Source: Rosistilla ulvae
Lineage (GTDB): Bacteria > Planctomycetota > Planctomycetia > Pirellulales > Pirellulaceae
DNA: 64,000 bases
Reading direction: 5' to 3'
Assembly (NCBI RefSeq): GCF_007741475.1
Contig: NZ_CP036261.1
Coordinates: 3,659,798 to 3,723,797, forward strand
Shown one piece after another: positions 36,951 to 45,223 of the stretch (the stretch's first letter is position 1; every line of letters begins with the position of its first letter). Made by a program: the position numbers and the translations under genes. Below the pieces are notes generated by a model. That model was given only the letters and a program-made list of their open reading frames with translations. It did not search any database and was not told the DNA's origin.

Positions 36951-38624
36951 CTAGATCATCGTTTCGGGAGCCGAATCGACCGCGGGCAGATGCAACCGGA
37001 ACTTGGTGCCGGTGCCGCGCTGGCTTTCCAGAAGGATCTCGCCGCCATGTTCCTGCATGATCTTTTGACTGACCGGCAAACCGAGCCCCGTCCCACGAGC
37101 TCCCTTTTTCGACTCAAACAGCGAGAAGATTTTTTCGATATCGGCCGGATCGATCCCCGGCCCATTGTCGGCGATATCGATATAAAACCCTTCCCCTGCG
37201 ACGAAGCTGGTCGAGATACGGACACACGGTTGTTGCACGCCCTCGTCGCGATCTCCACTTTCGACGGCATCGATCGCATTGGTCATGATGTTCAGTACCG
37301 CGCGATGCATTGCGTCGGCATCAAAGCAAGCTGTCGGCAGCGATTTGTCCAGCTGGACTTCCAGGTGACAATCGGCTTCATCGGCGCGAACCTGCATCAA
37401 CTCGACGACGTCGGCAACTGTCGCGTTGAGATCCCCTTCGACCAGTTCCGGCTCGCGCTCTTTGCTGAATGTCAGCATGTCCAGCACGAGGTTCGAGATC
37501 TTGTCTTGGTTCTTGTCGACCATCGCCCAGCCTTTGCGAACCGCATCATTGTCGTTGCGGTCCAAACCGGTCTCGATCAGATAGCTGCCGCCGCGAATGC
37601 CTTGCAGAATGTTCTTGATGTGATGCGACAGCGTGGCGATCGTCTGCCCCATCGCAGCCAAACGTTCGCTCTGCAACAGCGACGAATAATAAAACGTGTC
37701 TTCAATCGCTAGCGCCGCCTGATGGCCGATGGCCGTCATCAGCTTCAAATGTTCGTCGACAAAACGGCCCTGTTCCCCGGCGTCGACGAAGCGCCCCGGC
37801 GGTGTAAAGGTATCGACATACATCGCACCGACGACGTCGTAACGTCCTTGCAACGGAACGCAGATCGCTTCGCGGATGCCCATTCGGACGATCGATTGGC
37901 CGCTGTCCCAACGTCCATCGTCTTTGGCGTCGCGGGTTCGAACCCCTTCGTTTTTCTCGATCACATAATCGAGAATCGTGCGGCTGATCGCGATCCGATC
38001 TTTGATCGGCCCCTCGCTGCGATCGCACCGCGCGGCGGGGCGAAGTTCCTTTGTTTCGGGATCCGAGAGCATGATGCAACCGCGATCGGCGGCGACCCAG
38101 TCGAATACCAGACGTAAGATCCGATCCAACAGTTGTGGAATCTCCAGCGTCCGGCCGACGGCAAGCGCCGTGTGGTACATCACCTCCACGCGAGCATCGA
38201 TCTTGACCTGCGACGACTCCATCTCGGCATCGTTTTCGACGACGCGAGAGAGCGAGGAAACGATCTGCGATCCTTCCATCTGCCGCGATTGTTGGATGAT
38301 GTCGACGCCGTGCTGTCCCTCCATCGTCGTCGGTTCACCGTTGCCGGTGAAGATCATCATCGTCGCGCCAACCTGCAAGCGGTCTCCGCTTTTGAGAATG
38401 CAGCGGTTGATCGGGCTGCCATTGACCGCAGTCCCATTGCTGCTGCCCAAATCCATCACCTCGAAGAATTCACCCTCGGTGAAAACCTGGGCGTGCTGCC
38501 GCGAAACCTCCGAATCGATCAGCTGGATATCGTTGCTGACATCCCGGCCAATGGTGTACCGAGCATTGTCCAGTGCATAGTGCTTACCTTGGTCTCGACC
38601 ACGAATTACGAACAGCGAAGCCAT
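36951..38624 (-). CDS. FHA-GAF sensor histidine kinase
   Basis: 557-residue cytoplasmic signalling protein. Residues about 1-95 form an FHA domain that binds phosphothreonine peptides (YTIGRDVSNDIQL, SRQHAQVF, DLGSSNGTAVNG). Residues about 150-315 form a GAF domain (DRILRLVFDWVAADRGCIML, AICVPLQGRYDVVGAMYVD). The dimerisation/phosphoacceptor helix has ATLSHHIKNILQGIRGG. The ATPase domain shows the N box (NIMTNAIDAVE), G1 (DNGPGID) and G2 (GTGLGLPVS). There is no membrane segment and no response regulator gene nearby. An FHA domain on a histidine kinase suggests cross-talk with the Ser/Thr kinases that are abundant here; that is inference. Confidence 0.93.
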   Translation of the reverse strand: MASLFVIRGRDQGKHYALDNARYTIGRDVSNDIQLIDSEVSRQHAQVFTEGEFFEVMDLGSSNGTAVNGSPINRCILKSGDRLQVGATMMIFTGNGEPTTMEGQHGVDIIQQSRQMEGSQIVSSLSRVVENDAEMESSQVKIDARVEVMYHTALAVGRTLEIPQLLDRILRLVFDWVAADRGCIMLSDPETKELRPAARCDRSEGPIKDRIAISRTILDYVIEKNEGVRTRDAKDDGRWDSGQSIVRMGIREAICVPLQGRYDVVGAMYVDTFTPPGRFVDAGEQGRFVDEHLKLMTAIGHQAALAIEDTFYYSSLLQSERLAAMGQTIATLSHHIKNILQGIRGGSYLIETGLDRNDNDAVRKGWAMVDKNQDKISNLVLDMLTFSKEREPELVEGDLNATVADVVELMQVRADEADCHLEVQLDKSLPTACFDADAMHRAVLNIMTNAIDAVESGDRDEGVQQPCVRISTSFVAGEGFYIDIADNGPGIDPADIEKIFSLFESKKGARGTGLGLPVSQKIMQEHGGEILLESQRGTGTKFRLHLPAVDSAPETMI

Positions 38625-38779
38625 GCTTGTGAGAACATCCAGGTACGTTTCGGTGAAAACTACGGGAACCGGGGCGGATCTGCCCGCTTGGGAGGGGCCA
38701 ACTTACGAGGGAGCCAGCGCCGACAGTATATCCGAAGCGATCGGGCTTGAATACTTTGCATTCAGCCCTAAACCCCGCT

Positions 38780-40087
38780 TTACCGCGCCCCCCAGTTCTT
38801 ATTGTTCCCCTCGGTGATGATCTCCCCGAGCTGCTGTTCGGTCAGGTTATGGAGGACTAAAAACGCCTGCGTTTGACTCTCGTTGACCTGTCCCAACAAC
38901 CGATCAACCGCATCGCGTGCATTGATCCCAGGCAGCGGCGAACGCGTCGTGTTTGCCCCCGCATAACGGCGATATTCGAGGTAAATCTTTTGGCGACGCG
39001 CTTCATCGCCGGTCGGCCGCGTCGTTTTTGGCATCGACGCGGATGGCTGGTCCGTCGACGCGACCGCGGCGGAACCAGGGGTGCTTTCGCCTCCCGAATC
39101 GCCTGAATCGGAGAGCGTCAGCGAAGCAAAAAAGGCTTCGCCAAGCTTTGCCTTACCCGGTTGGACCGAGGTGACGACCATGCGATCGGGCATCATGAAA
39201 ACTTCCAACAACGGGTCCTTTTGTTCACCATCGCGGGCTAAGACGATCCGCTTTCCCGCGACGCCCGACCGCGTAATCTCGGCAAGCTCCTCCGCTTGTC
39301 CACCGGAGTAACGGTAGAGATTGCGGAGCCACATGTCGCGGCGAATTTCGCTGCCGGGCGCGATCGGCATTTCCGTCAACCAGAACGTTGCACCGCTGTC
39401 GGGGTCGGTTCCAGCGACCCGAAAGACCAGCTGGCCCTGAACCGGCGAAGCGACTTCGCGAACGATCGCATCGGCGGGCATGTTCACCGTTGCGCCGGTA
39501 GCTCCCTGCGGCGTCCACGTACTGGGCAATGGATTGTCGAGCGCCATCGCTTCCATCTGCCCCTTCAACGATGCTGCCGCTGCAGCTTTCGCCGACGACT
39601 GAGCAGCCCGTTGCTCGGCCACTGCCACATCGACAGAACGAGTAAAGGCGAAGTAGCCCAAGACGGTTGCGCCGACCATTCCGACAAGGACCAACGCGCC
39701 GCAGACGAGCCCGGGAATTAACCACTTGGGTTTCGTGGCAATCGCGGCAGATGCATCGCCGCCGGCCTGCTTTGTTTGCGTGGGTTGAAACGAGGGGGCG
39801 GATGGATTGTTCGTTGGCGGAGGAGAGTAGGGGGCCGCAGCAGAAAATGGAGCTCCCGCGTTGAAATCATCCAATCCGCCAAAGGGGTCATCGCCGACGT
39901 GGGGCGCAGGCGCGGCCGACGCGGCAGGATTCTGCCCGCTGCTCTTTTTGCTCTCCGAAGCAGGGGAGCGGGCCGGGATCGCAAGTATCTTTTTGCATTG
40001 GCTGCAGCGAACTTTGGAGCCCGCGGCAGTTGCTGGAATTCGCAACACAGCCTGGCATCCAGGACAGCGAATTTGCAGAACGCTCAT
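38780..40087 (-). CDS. Zinc-ribbon (MJ0042-type) single-pass membrane protein
   Basis: 435-residue protein of unknown role. The N-terminus is a zinc ribbon (CPGCQAVLRIP and VRCSQCKKILAIP; Cys8, Cys11, Cys28, Cys31). A low-complexity Pro/Ala/Ser linker follows to about residue 115, then one membrane segment (LIPGLVCGALVLVGMVGATV, about 123-145) and an external region of about 280 residues. The outer part has a beta-rich portion (GQLVFRVAGTDPDSGATF) and a helical tail (INARDAVDRLLGQVNES). Planctomycetes have many proteins with a cytoplasmic zinc ribbon and an external domain; none has a firmly known function. It lies downstream of the exporter gene by 208 bases on the same strand. Confidence 0.82.
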   Translation of the reverse strand: MSVLQIRCPGCQAVLRIPATAAGSKVRCSQCKKILAIPARSPASESKKSSGQNPAASAAPAPHVGDDPFGGLDDFNAGAPFSAAAPYSPPPTNNPSAPSFQPTQTKQAGGDASAAIATKPKWLIPGLVCGALVLVGMVGATVLGYFAFTRSVDVAVAEQRAAQSSAKAAAAASLKGQMEAMALDNPLPSTWTPQGATGATVNMPADAIVREVASPVQGQLVFRVAGTDPDSGATFWLTEMPIAPGSEIRRDMWLRNLYRYSGGQAEELAEITRSGVAGKRIVLARDGEQKDPLLEVFMMPDRMVVTSVQPGKAKLGEAFFASLTLSDSGDSGGESTPGSAAVASTDQPSASMPKTTRPTGDEARRQKIYLEYRRYAGANTTRSPLPGINARDAVDRLLGQVNESQTQAFLVLHNLTEQQLGEIITEGNNKNWGAR

Positions 40088-40295
40088 TATTCATCGAGAT
40101 CCAATAGTGTTTCAAAGAGGTAACAGCGAATTCGCCAATCGATTGTACCGCGTCGGCCGCGCGATCGCTGCCGATGAATCCGCAACTTAACCAACTTCAA
40201 ATCGAACCGCACGGGGACTTGTGCGTCACACCGACCACCCGACCGGCGCCGAGGCTCGCAGACATCAACCGACGGCGATTCGACTTCGCGAAGCG

Positions 40296-42605
40296 CTAGC
40301 GTTTGCGTCCCGGGAACATCGTCAGCAGCGCCGGCAGGAAGATCAGGTCGGCGAACAGGGCGGATGTGATCGTCAGAATCCCCATCGTGGCAAAGATCTG
40401 ATGGTCGCGGGTATCGCTCGATAGCGCGGTGACAAACCCCGCGACCAAGACGATCGTCGTGATGATCAACGCAGTTCCAACGGCGACAAACGATCGCCGA
40501 ATCGCTTCGGCTTTGTCGTCCGTCTTTTTCCGTTCCTCGTTATACCGGGTCAGGAAATGGATCGTGTCGTCGACGGCGATCCCCAGACAAACGGTGAAGG
40601 CGCAAACGCTGACGATCTCCAAAGATTGCCCGGCGAAGACCAGCAGAGTTCCGGTCGCGGCCAACGGAAAGACGTTGGGAACAATCGAAATCAATCCGAT
40701 CCGTATCGAACGATAGACGATCGAAAGGACGATGAAGATGATCACGATCGCCGTTCCCAAACTGAGCGCCAGATCGACGACAATTTGATAGAGATTCTGC
40801 CAGCGCCAAACCGCATCCCCCGCCAATTTGATTGTGAAATAGGGGTGCTGTGCCGCAATCTGTTGAAGCTTCTCATCCACGCGTTCGAAGACCGGTCCGT
40901 ATTTAGCAATCCCCAAATCCTGGACGCGAAACATCGCCATCGCCGTGCCCTGTTCCGGAGTAAAAAAGGCTCGCTTCAATGGCGGCGGCAGCAATTCGAT
41001 CAAGCTGGCACGATCGGCGGCATCCCCTTCACCAGGCATCGCTGCGACCAATGTCGCAATCGAAATCGGAAACCCAAGCTGGGGTTCGGCTTGCAACGCC
41101 GCGTCGACCTGCTGCATCACCTGCAACACCTCGGGAGAGTCGGAACCGATCGCGTCGGTCCATTCGACCTCCACCTTCGCCGTTTCCAGGCCTCCAAAAT
41201 TCTGATCCATCGCCCGCAAGGCTTCCAGCTCTTCACCGGTGCTTGGCAAAGCGCTGTTGCGACGTTCATCGGGGCGCAACAGACTGCTGATCCCAACCAT
41301 CACCGCCAGCCCCAACATGCCGCCGATCGCAAACCGGCGATGGTTGCGGATCACGGAATCGACGATCCATTGAGCGCGGCCAAAGTTGCGATCGACCCAA
41401 CCGCGGCTGTGCCCCGATTGAACGCGCAGCCCCAGTGGTGTCATACACAACAACGGGATCACCGTGACCACGGCGATGAACGTGACGACCACTCCCAACA
41501 CGCAGCACCATCCAAACTCCTGGACGATGCGATGATGTGCCAGGCTGAGCGAACCAAAGCCGATCGCAGTGGTCAGTGAGGTCAATCCGCAGGCCAGTCC
41601 AACTTCGGAAAGCGCCCGCCGCGTTGCCGCTCGCGGCGGCATCCCCGCCGCGCGGTTGGCGCGGATCTGGACCATCATGTGAACGCCGTCGGTGAAGCCG
41701 ACAAGGCTGATCAAGATCGGCAGAACGACATGGTTAAAAGGATTGTCTTGCAGGTCGAAGTAGTTCAGCAGGCCAAGCGTCCAATAGACGCCCAGCCCTG
41801 GTGCGAGGGCGACGATCAGGACAGCGATCACGCCGCGAAACAGGATGATCGCCATGATCATCGTGAATACATTGGCGATGATCTGGTAGGTCCGTTCGTC
41901 GGATCGATTTCGTTTTCGTAGCGACAGCTCCAACGGCACACGACCTGTCATTTGAAACGTCAAATCGTTCCCCTGGATCTCGCTAGCGGCTTGTTCAGCT
42001 GCCTCGCGGATCGCCGTCGTGCAGTCCTCATCGTTGCGAACAAACAACCAATCGATGTTTACATTGACCAACGTCGACTTGGCGTCGCCGGAAAGCAAGA
42101 ACCCACCGATCATCGGATTGCCCAAGGCCTTGGCTTTGGCCGCGTCGAATCGAGATTCCGAAGCTGTCGCTTTGGGGAAGACCGGTTCTCGCAACCCAAA
42201 GATGTTCAACGGCGGAGCGCGATCCATCCAATGAACGCTATCGACTTGAGGCAAAGCTTCGAGCCGCGACACGACATGCCGCAGCGCCGCGGCGGATGAG
42301 GGGGTAAACAGGTCGCCGGAATGGACCAACAGGACCAAATCGAATCCCGCCAGTTGGGCGATTCGGACGTTGGGCGTCGCCCGTTGCTTGCGACCAGCCG
42401 CTTCGGATGTGGTCGAGTGATCGACCGACGTCTCTTCGGCTGGCGGAACCAGAAGCGTCGGGTCGACGTAACCAATGGTTGCAAAACCAGTGATCAGAAG
42501 AATGACCGCGGCGACAATCCATGCGTGGTCGACCAATCGACCGAAGCCGTTGGTCGAAGAATCAGCAAACGCTTTGTCGTCAAATTCTGAGTTGGGGTAT
42601 GACAT
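40296..42605 (-). CDS. RND/MMPL family exporter
   Basis: 769-residue inner-membrane protein with the two-half RND layout. One membrane helix at the N-terminus (WIVAAVILLITGFATIGY) precedes a periplasmic loop of about 180 residues. Five helices follow around GVYWTLGLLNYF and GFTDGVHMM. The second half repeats this, with the last five helices around CLGIAVDDTIHFLTRYNE. The conserved GxxxDD/D residues (FTDGVH and AVDDTIHF) used in proton relay are present. Such MMPL-type proteins export lipids, hopanoids or sterols, or act as SecD-like helpers; the substrate here cannot be told. No adaptor or outer-membrane channel gene is adjacent. A small basic/acidic protein gene lies immediately upstream... 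read direction: it follows this gene's start by 30 bases. Confidence 0.9.
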   Translation of the reverse strand: MSYPNSEFDDKAFADSSTNGFGRLVDHAWIVAAVILLITGFATIGYVDPTLLVPPAEETSVDHSTTSEAAGRKQRATPNVRIAQLAGFDLVLLVHSGDLFTPSSAAALRHVVSRLEALPQVDSVHWMDRAPPLNIFGLREPVFPKATASESRFDAAKAKALGNPMIGGFLLSGDAKSTLVNVNIDWLFVRNDEDCTTAIREAAEQAASEIQGNDLTFQMTGRVPLELSLRKRNRSDERTYQIIANVFTMIMAIILFRGVIAVLIVALAPGLGVYWTLGLLNYFDLQDNPFNHVVLPILISLVGFTDGVHMMVQIRANRAAGMPPRAATRRALSEVGLACGLTSLTTAIGFGSLSLAHHRIVQEFGWCCVLGVVVTFIAVVTVIPLLCMTPLGLRVQSGHSRGWVDRNFGRAQWIVDSVIRNHRRFAIGGMLGLAVMVGISSLLRPDERRNSALPSTGEELEALRAMDQNFGGLETAKVEVEWTDAIGSDSPEVLQVMQQVDAALQAEPQLGFPISIATLVAAMPGEGDAADRASLIELLPPPLKRAFFTPEQGTAMAMFRVQDLGIAKYGPVFERVDEKLQQIAAQHPYFTIKLAGDAVWRWQNLYQIVVDLALSLGTAIVIIFIVLSIVYRSIRIGLISIVPNVFPLAATGTLLVFAGQSLEIVSVCAFTVCLGIAVDDTIHFLTRYNEERKKTDDKAEAIRRSFVAVGTALIITTIVLVAGFVTALSSDTRDHQIFATMGILTITSALFADLIFLPALLTMFPGRKR

Positions 42606-42634
42606 GCACCAGAGCGTTTGCGAAAGCCAGCGGA

Positions 42635-42835
42635 TTAACTTTCAACGGCATCGATAGGGTCTTCGTTCGCAGCATCGTCATCCGACACCGACGCATCTTC
42701 GTCTTCAGGATCCGTGTCGTAGACCACCGGAGGAGCATCCTTGGCGGCGATTCGGCGAGCCCGTTTGGCCTCGGCCTTCATCTTTTTGTCCATCTCACGT
42801 TGACGCTTGGCGAAGGTGTTTTGGTTTTTGGCGAT
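42635..42835 (-). CDS. Small conserved-looking protein (66 aa) apparently initiated at ATC
   Basis: On the minus strand the frame IAKNQNTFAKRQREMDKK continues through a lysine/arginine-rich helix and ends in an acidic tail (DTDPEDEDASVSDDDAANED) before TAA at 42637-42635. Small planctomycete proteins starting MAKNQNTF/MAKSQNTF-like are remembered, and here the codon at the Met position is ATC (42835-42833). It has a good GGGAG eight bases upstream. The frame is closed by TGA ten codons earlier, with no ATG, GTG or TTG between. The first ATG inside is codon 14, which would remove the conserved-looking N-terminus. The role is unknown; the charge pattern suggests nucleic acid or ribosome contact. 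It ends 30 bases before the exporter start. Confidence 0.6.
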   Translation of the reverse strand: MAKNQNTFAKRQREMDKKMKAEAKRARRIAAKDAPPVVYDTDPEDEDASVSDDDAANEDPIDAVES

Positions 42836-43079
42836 GCTCGATCTCCCGTTGGGTGGCCCGCGTCACATGTGTCGGCAAAGACGCCGACGATCGCATGTGC
42901 TCACTTCTCCCGAGGACCAACGCATAAGCTGGACCCCCGAGTTGCCGCAGACGCTCGTTGCCGTGAGTATATACCCCCGGCGACCATTCCCGAAACCGGG
43001 CGCCGTTCAGGAGCCACCGAAAGCCGCGATACCAAGCTTCCGACGGCGGTCCGAAATGCGATCGGCCCCCCTGCCGCAA

Positions 43080-44543
43080 CTACCAAGTGTCGGTGCGGAA
43101 TGGGGATGCTGGGATCCCTTCTTTGTTATAAAGGTTCGCCCCCACGGGGTTCATCGTATAGGCGTATCGGACGGCGACGGGATTGGCAACATCCGGTGAC
43201 TTTACCACCACGGTGTCGCCATCGATCGTCGCATCCGCCCAGTGCCATTTTTTGTCGGCGCCAGCAATCGCAAAACGCTCCAGTTTGCCCTCTTTAACCT
43301 CCTGAGTCGGATCGAGACCGTTCTTTTGACCGACGATCAAACCACCGCCAACGTGATTAAAGCTCAAGCGGATCGAATCCCCTTCGATTTTCTGGCTCTT
43401 GAACAACGGGCCCGCCGGTACGATCTGCTGCTTGTCGTAGGTTTGGTGCAGCGCCCATTGGGCCAGACGATCGCCGACGTCCTGCTTGTTCTTCGGGTGA
43501 ATGTCGTTTGCTTCACCGATGTCCGTGATCACAGCCATCCCGGTGTGGTCGATGTCGAGCGCCTTGGTTTGCGCTTCGCGCAGCTTCGCCCAACCGTCTC
43601 CTCCCGCAGGATCCTCTGTCGGTTGCTTGAAGTTCGCCAACTGGACCCAGTAGAACCCAAGGTTTGGGTTGAACAGCTCACGCCAACTGGAAACCAGTGC
43701 TCGCGTCTTATGATAATACGATTCACCTTCGCCACCGTTCGATTCACCTTGGTACCAAATCGCACCACGCATCGAAAACGGAACCAACGGATGGACCATC
43801 GCGTTGTAGATTGCCGACGGGGAACTGGCGCCCACTTTGGTCTCCGCCGTATACGCGTCGACTTGATCGGCGATCGACTTCAATTCGGGAACCTTATGGA
43901 AACCTTCCGGGGAAACCCATGGCTCGATTCGCGTTCCGCCCCAATTGGTTCCCACCAAGCCGACCGGAACGTTCAATTCGTTTTGCAGACGGCGGCCAAA
44001 GAAATACCCCACCGCTGAAAAACCACCGGCCGAACCGGGGTGGCAAACCTTCCATTGGCCGGGACAGGAATCTTTCCCAACCGGCGACGTGGTGTGACCG
44101 GGAACGTTGAACAATCGAATTTGCGGGTGGTCGGCTGCCGCCACTTCTTCAGCTCCATTGGTCGCTCTGCTGAGTGGCCATTCCATGTTCGATTGGCCCG
44201 AGCAGATCCAGACCTCGCCAATCAGCACATCGTCAAGCTTAATCGTGTTGGTCCCCTCGACGACAAGCGTTTGTCCTTCCGCACTGGCCTTCAGGTCCAA
44301 CAGACTCACTTGCCAACGCCCATCGGCATCCGCTTTCGTCTTTTGAGTCTGACCGCCCAGCGTGACGGTGACCTGTTCCCCCGGATCGGCCCAGCCCCAT
44401 ACCGGCGCGGGGAGATCGCGTTGCAAGACCATCGAATCGCTGAAGATCGACGCGAGCTTCACTTCGGCCTGTAGCGTGGTCGCCAAGCAGGCAAGCGTCA
44501 TCGCGGTGGCGAGAACAAAAAACCGGTTGCGATAGATCGTCAT
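43080..44543 (-). CDS. Sialate O-acetylesterase (SASA family, exported)
   Basis: 487-residue secreted esterase that should remove O-acetyl groups from sialic acids or from acetylated plant or algal glycans. The start at ATG 44543, with AGGAAC upstream, gives a clean signal peptide (RNRFFVLATAMTLACLATT, cut near LQAEV). The frame runs back to 44705 but that adds a non-signal N-terminus. SGNH-hydrolase-like motifs: CSGQSNMEWP (about 114-123) with the catalytic serine, GTNWGGTRIEPW, WYQGESN, and NDIHPKNKQDVGDRLA with the catalytic Asp/His. A beta-sandwich domain is at each end. Planctomycetes that degrade sulfated and acetylated glycans carry many such esterases. Confidence 0.93.
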   Translation of the reverse strand: MTIYRNRFFVLATAMTLACLATTLQAEVKLASIFSDSMVLQRDLPAPVWGWADPGEQVTVTLGGQTQKTKADADGRWQVSLLDLKASAEGQTLVVEGTNTIKLDDVLIGEVWICSGQSNMEWPLSRATNGAEEVAAADHPQIRLFNVPGHTTSPVGKDSCPGQWKVCHPGSAGGFSAVGYFFGRRLQNELNVPVGLVGTNWGGTRIEPWVSPEGFHKVPELKSIADQVDAYTAETKVGASSPSAIYNAMVHPLVPFSMRGAIWYQGESNGGEGESYYHKTRALVSSWRELFNPNLGFYWVQLANFKQPTEDPAGGDGWAKLREAQTKALDIDHTGMAVITDIGEANDIHPKNKQDVGDRLAQWALHQTYDKQQIVPAGPLFKSQKIEGDSIRLSFNHVGGGLIVGQKNGLDPTQEVKEGKLERFAIAGADKKWHWADATIDGDTVVVKSPDVANPVAVRYAYTMNPVGANLYNKEGIPASPFRTDTW

Positions 44544-44742
44544 GTTGTCGTTGTTCCTATGCATGATTGAGAGCTGCGGGCGTTGGTGTGATGCGAAGCC
44601 CATGCCTCGAGGCCTGCCCGCGAATGGGAAGGTGAGCGGCAGCCAATATAGCGACTTCGGCGGTGTGTTGCGAACGATCCAGGAAACAACTTCGGGGCTA
44701 GTCACTGTTTGTGCATATAGGCAAATTAGCCGGCACGCATTA

Positions 44743-44775
44743 GCGAGGCGTTGTCCAAGGGAGCCAGACGCTAGC
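44743..44775. repeat. Dispersed palindromic (REP-like) repeat, copy 2
   Basis: 30 of 33 bases match 26541-26573 (core GGCGTTGTCCAAGGGA, then GACGCTAGC). The outer bases again form a stem (TAGCG with CGCTA). Confidence 0.7.
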
Positions 44776-44792
44776 GGAACGTCGGCTCAATC

Positions 44793-44854
44793 AGCCGATT
44801 GGGCGTTAGCCTCGGTTCCGCTGCCACTAAACCGAGGCTAACGCCCAAACGGCT
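44793..44854. repeat. 25-bp-arm hairpin repeat
   Basis: Left arm 44793-44817 and right arm 44830-44854 pair at 24 of 25 positions (core TTGGGCGTTAGCCTCGGTT with its exact complement) around a 12-base loop. No T-run follows, so it is a palindromic element rather than a normal terminator. Confidence 0.85.
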
Positions 44855-44922
44855 AATGTAACGAAGCTCGTTGTGACTAAACCGACAAGCTGCAAGCGTG
44901 TGCCGGCTGATACATCGATTTG

Positions 44923-44942
44923 AAACAGTGATTTGCCCTGAC
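44923..44942 (+). repeat. 20-base dispersed repeat, copy 1
   Basis: AAACAGTGATTTGCCCTGAC is identical to 60884-60903. Both copies are intergenic and lie next to an inverted repeat. Confidence 0.7.
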
Positions 44943-45223
44943 AAACAACCTCGCGCGTATCGACGATTCCGTCGAATCGAGCCACCGAGCGGCTGGTATG
45001 CCTCATCACGTCAGGCGGATCGCCCGAGGAACGATCGTGTCCAACCCAGCCGGCCTGCGGAACGCGCCGCCGGAGCCCGGCTTTGTCGCGTGCGACGGTA
45101 GCTTCAAACGACCCGATCCATCATAATCGCGGCTATTCCGGAGGCTTCATGCGATACCGATTTGAATCCTCCGGTCACTCCGTCCCGTCTCGATTCACGC
45201 TTAACTCTTAATACAAGAAGCCC

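Larger units (their letters stand above)
44544..45223. other. 680-base gene-free region rich in nested inverted repeats
   Basis: Between the divergent sialate esterase and DUF1080-GSDH genes. From 44728 to 44942 it holds several palindromic units, listed separately. The outermost pair is AGCCGGCACGC (44728-44738) and GCGTGTGCCGGCT (44896-44908). Both promoters should be here, but no gene was seen. Confidence 0.65.

Noticed and set aside
42795-43079. 94-codon minus-strand frame upstream of the small protein
   Set aside because: Its end reads through the small protein's DNA in another frame, and its composition is shadow-like.
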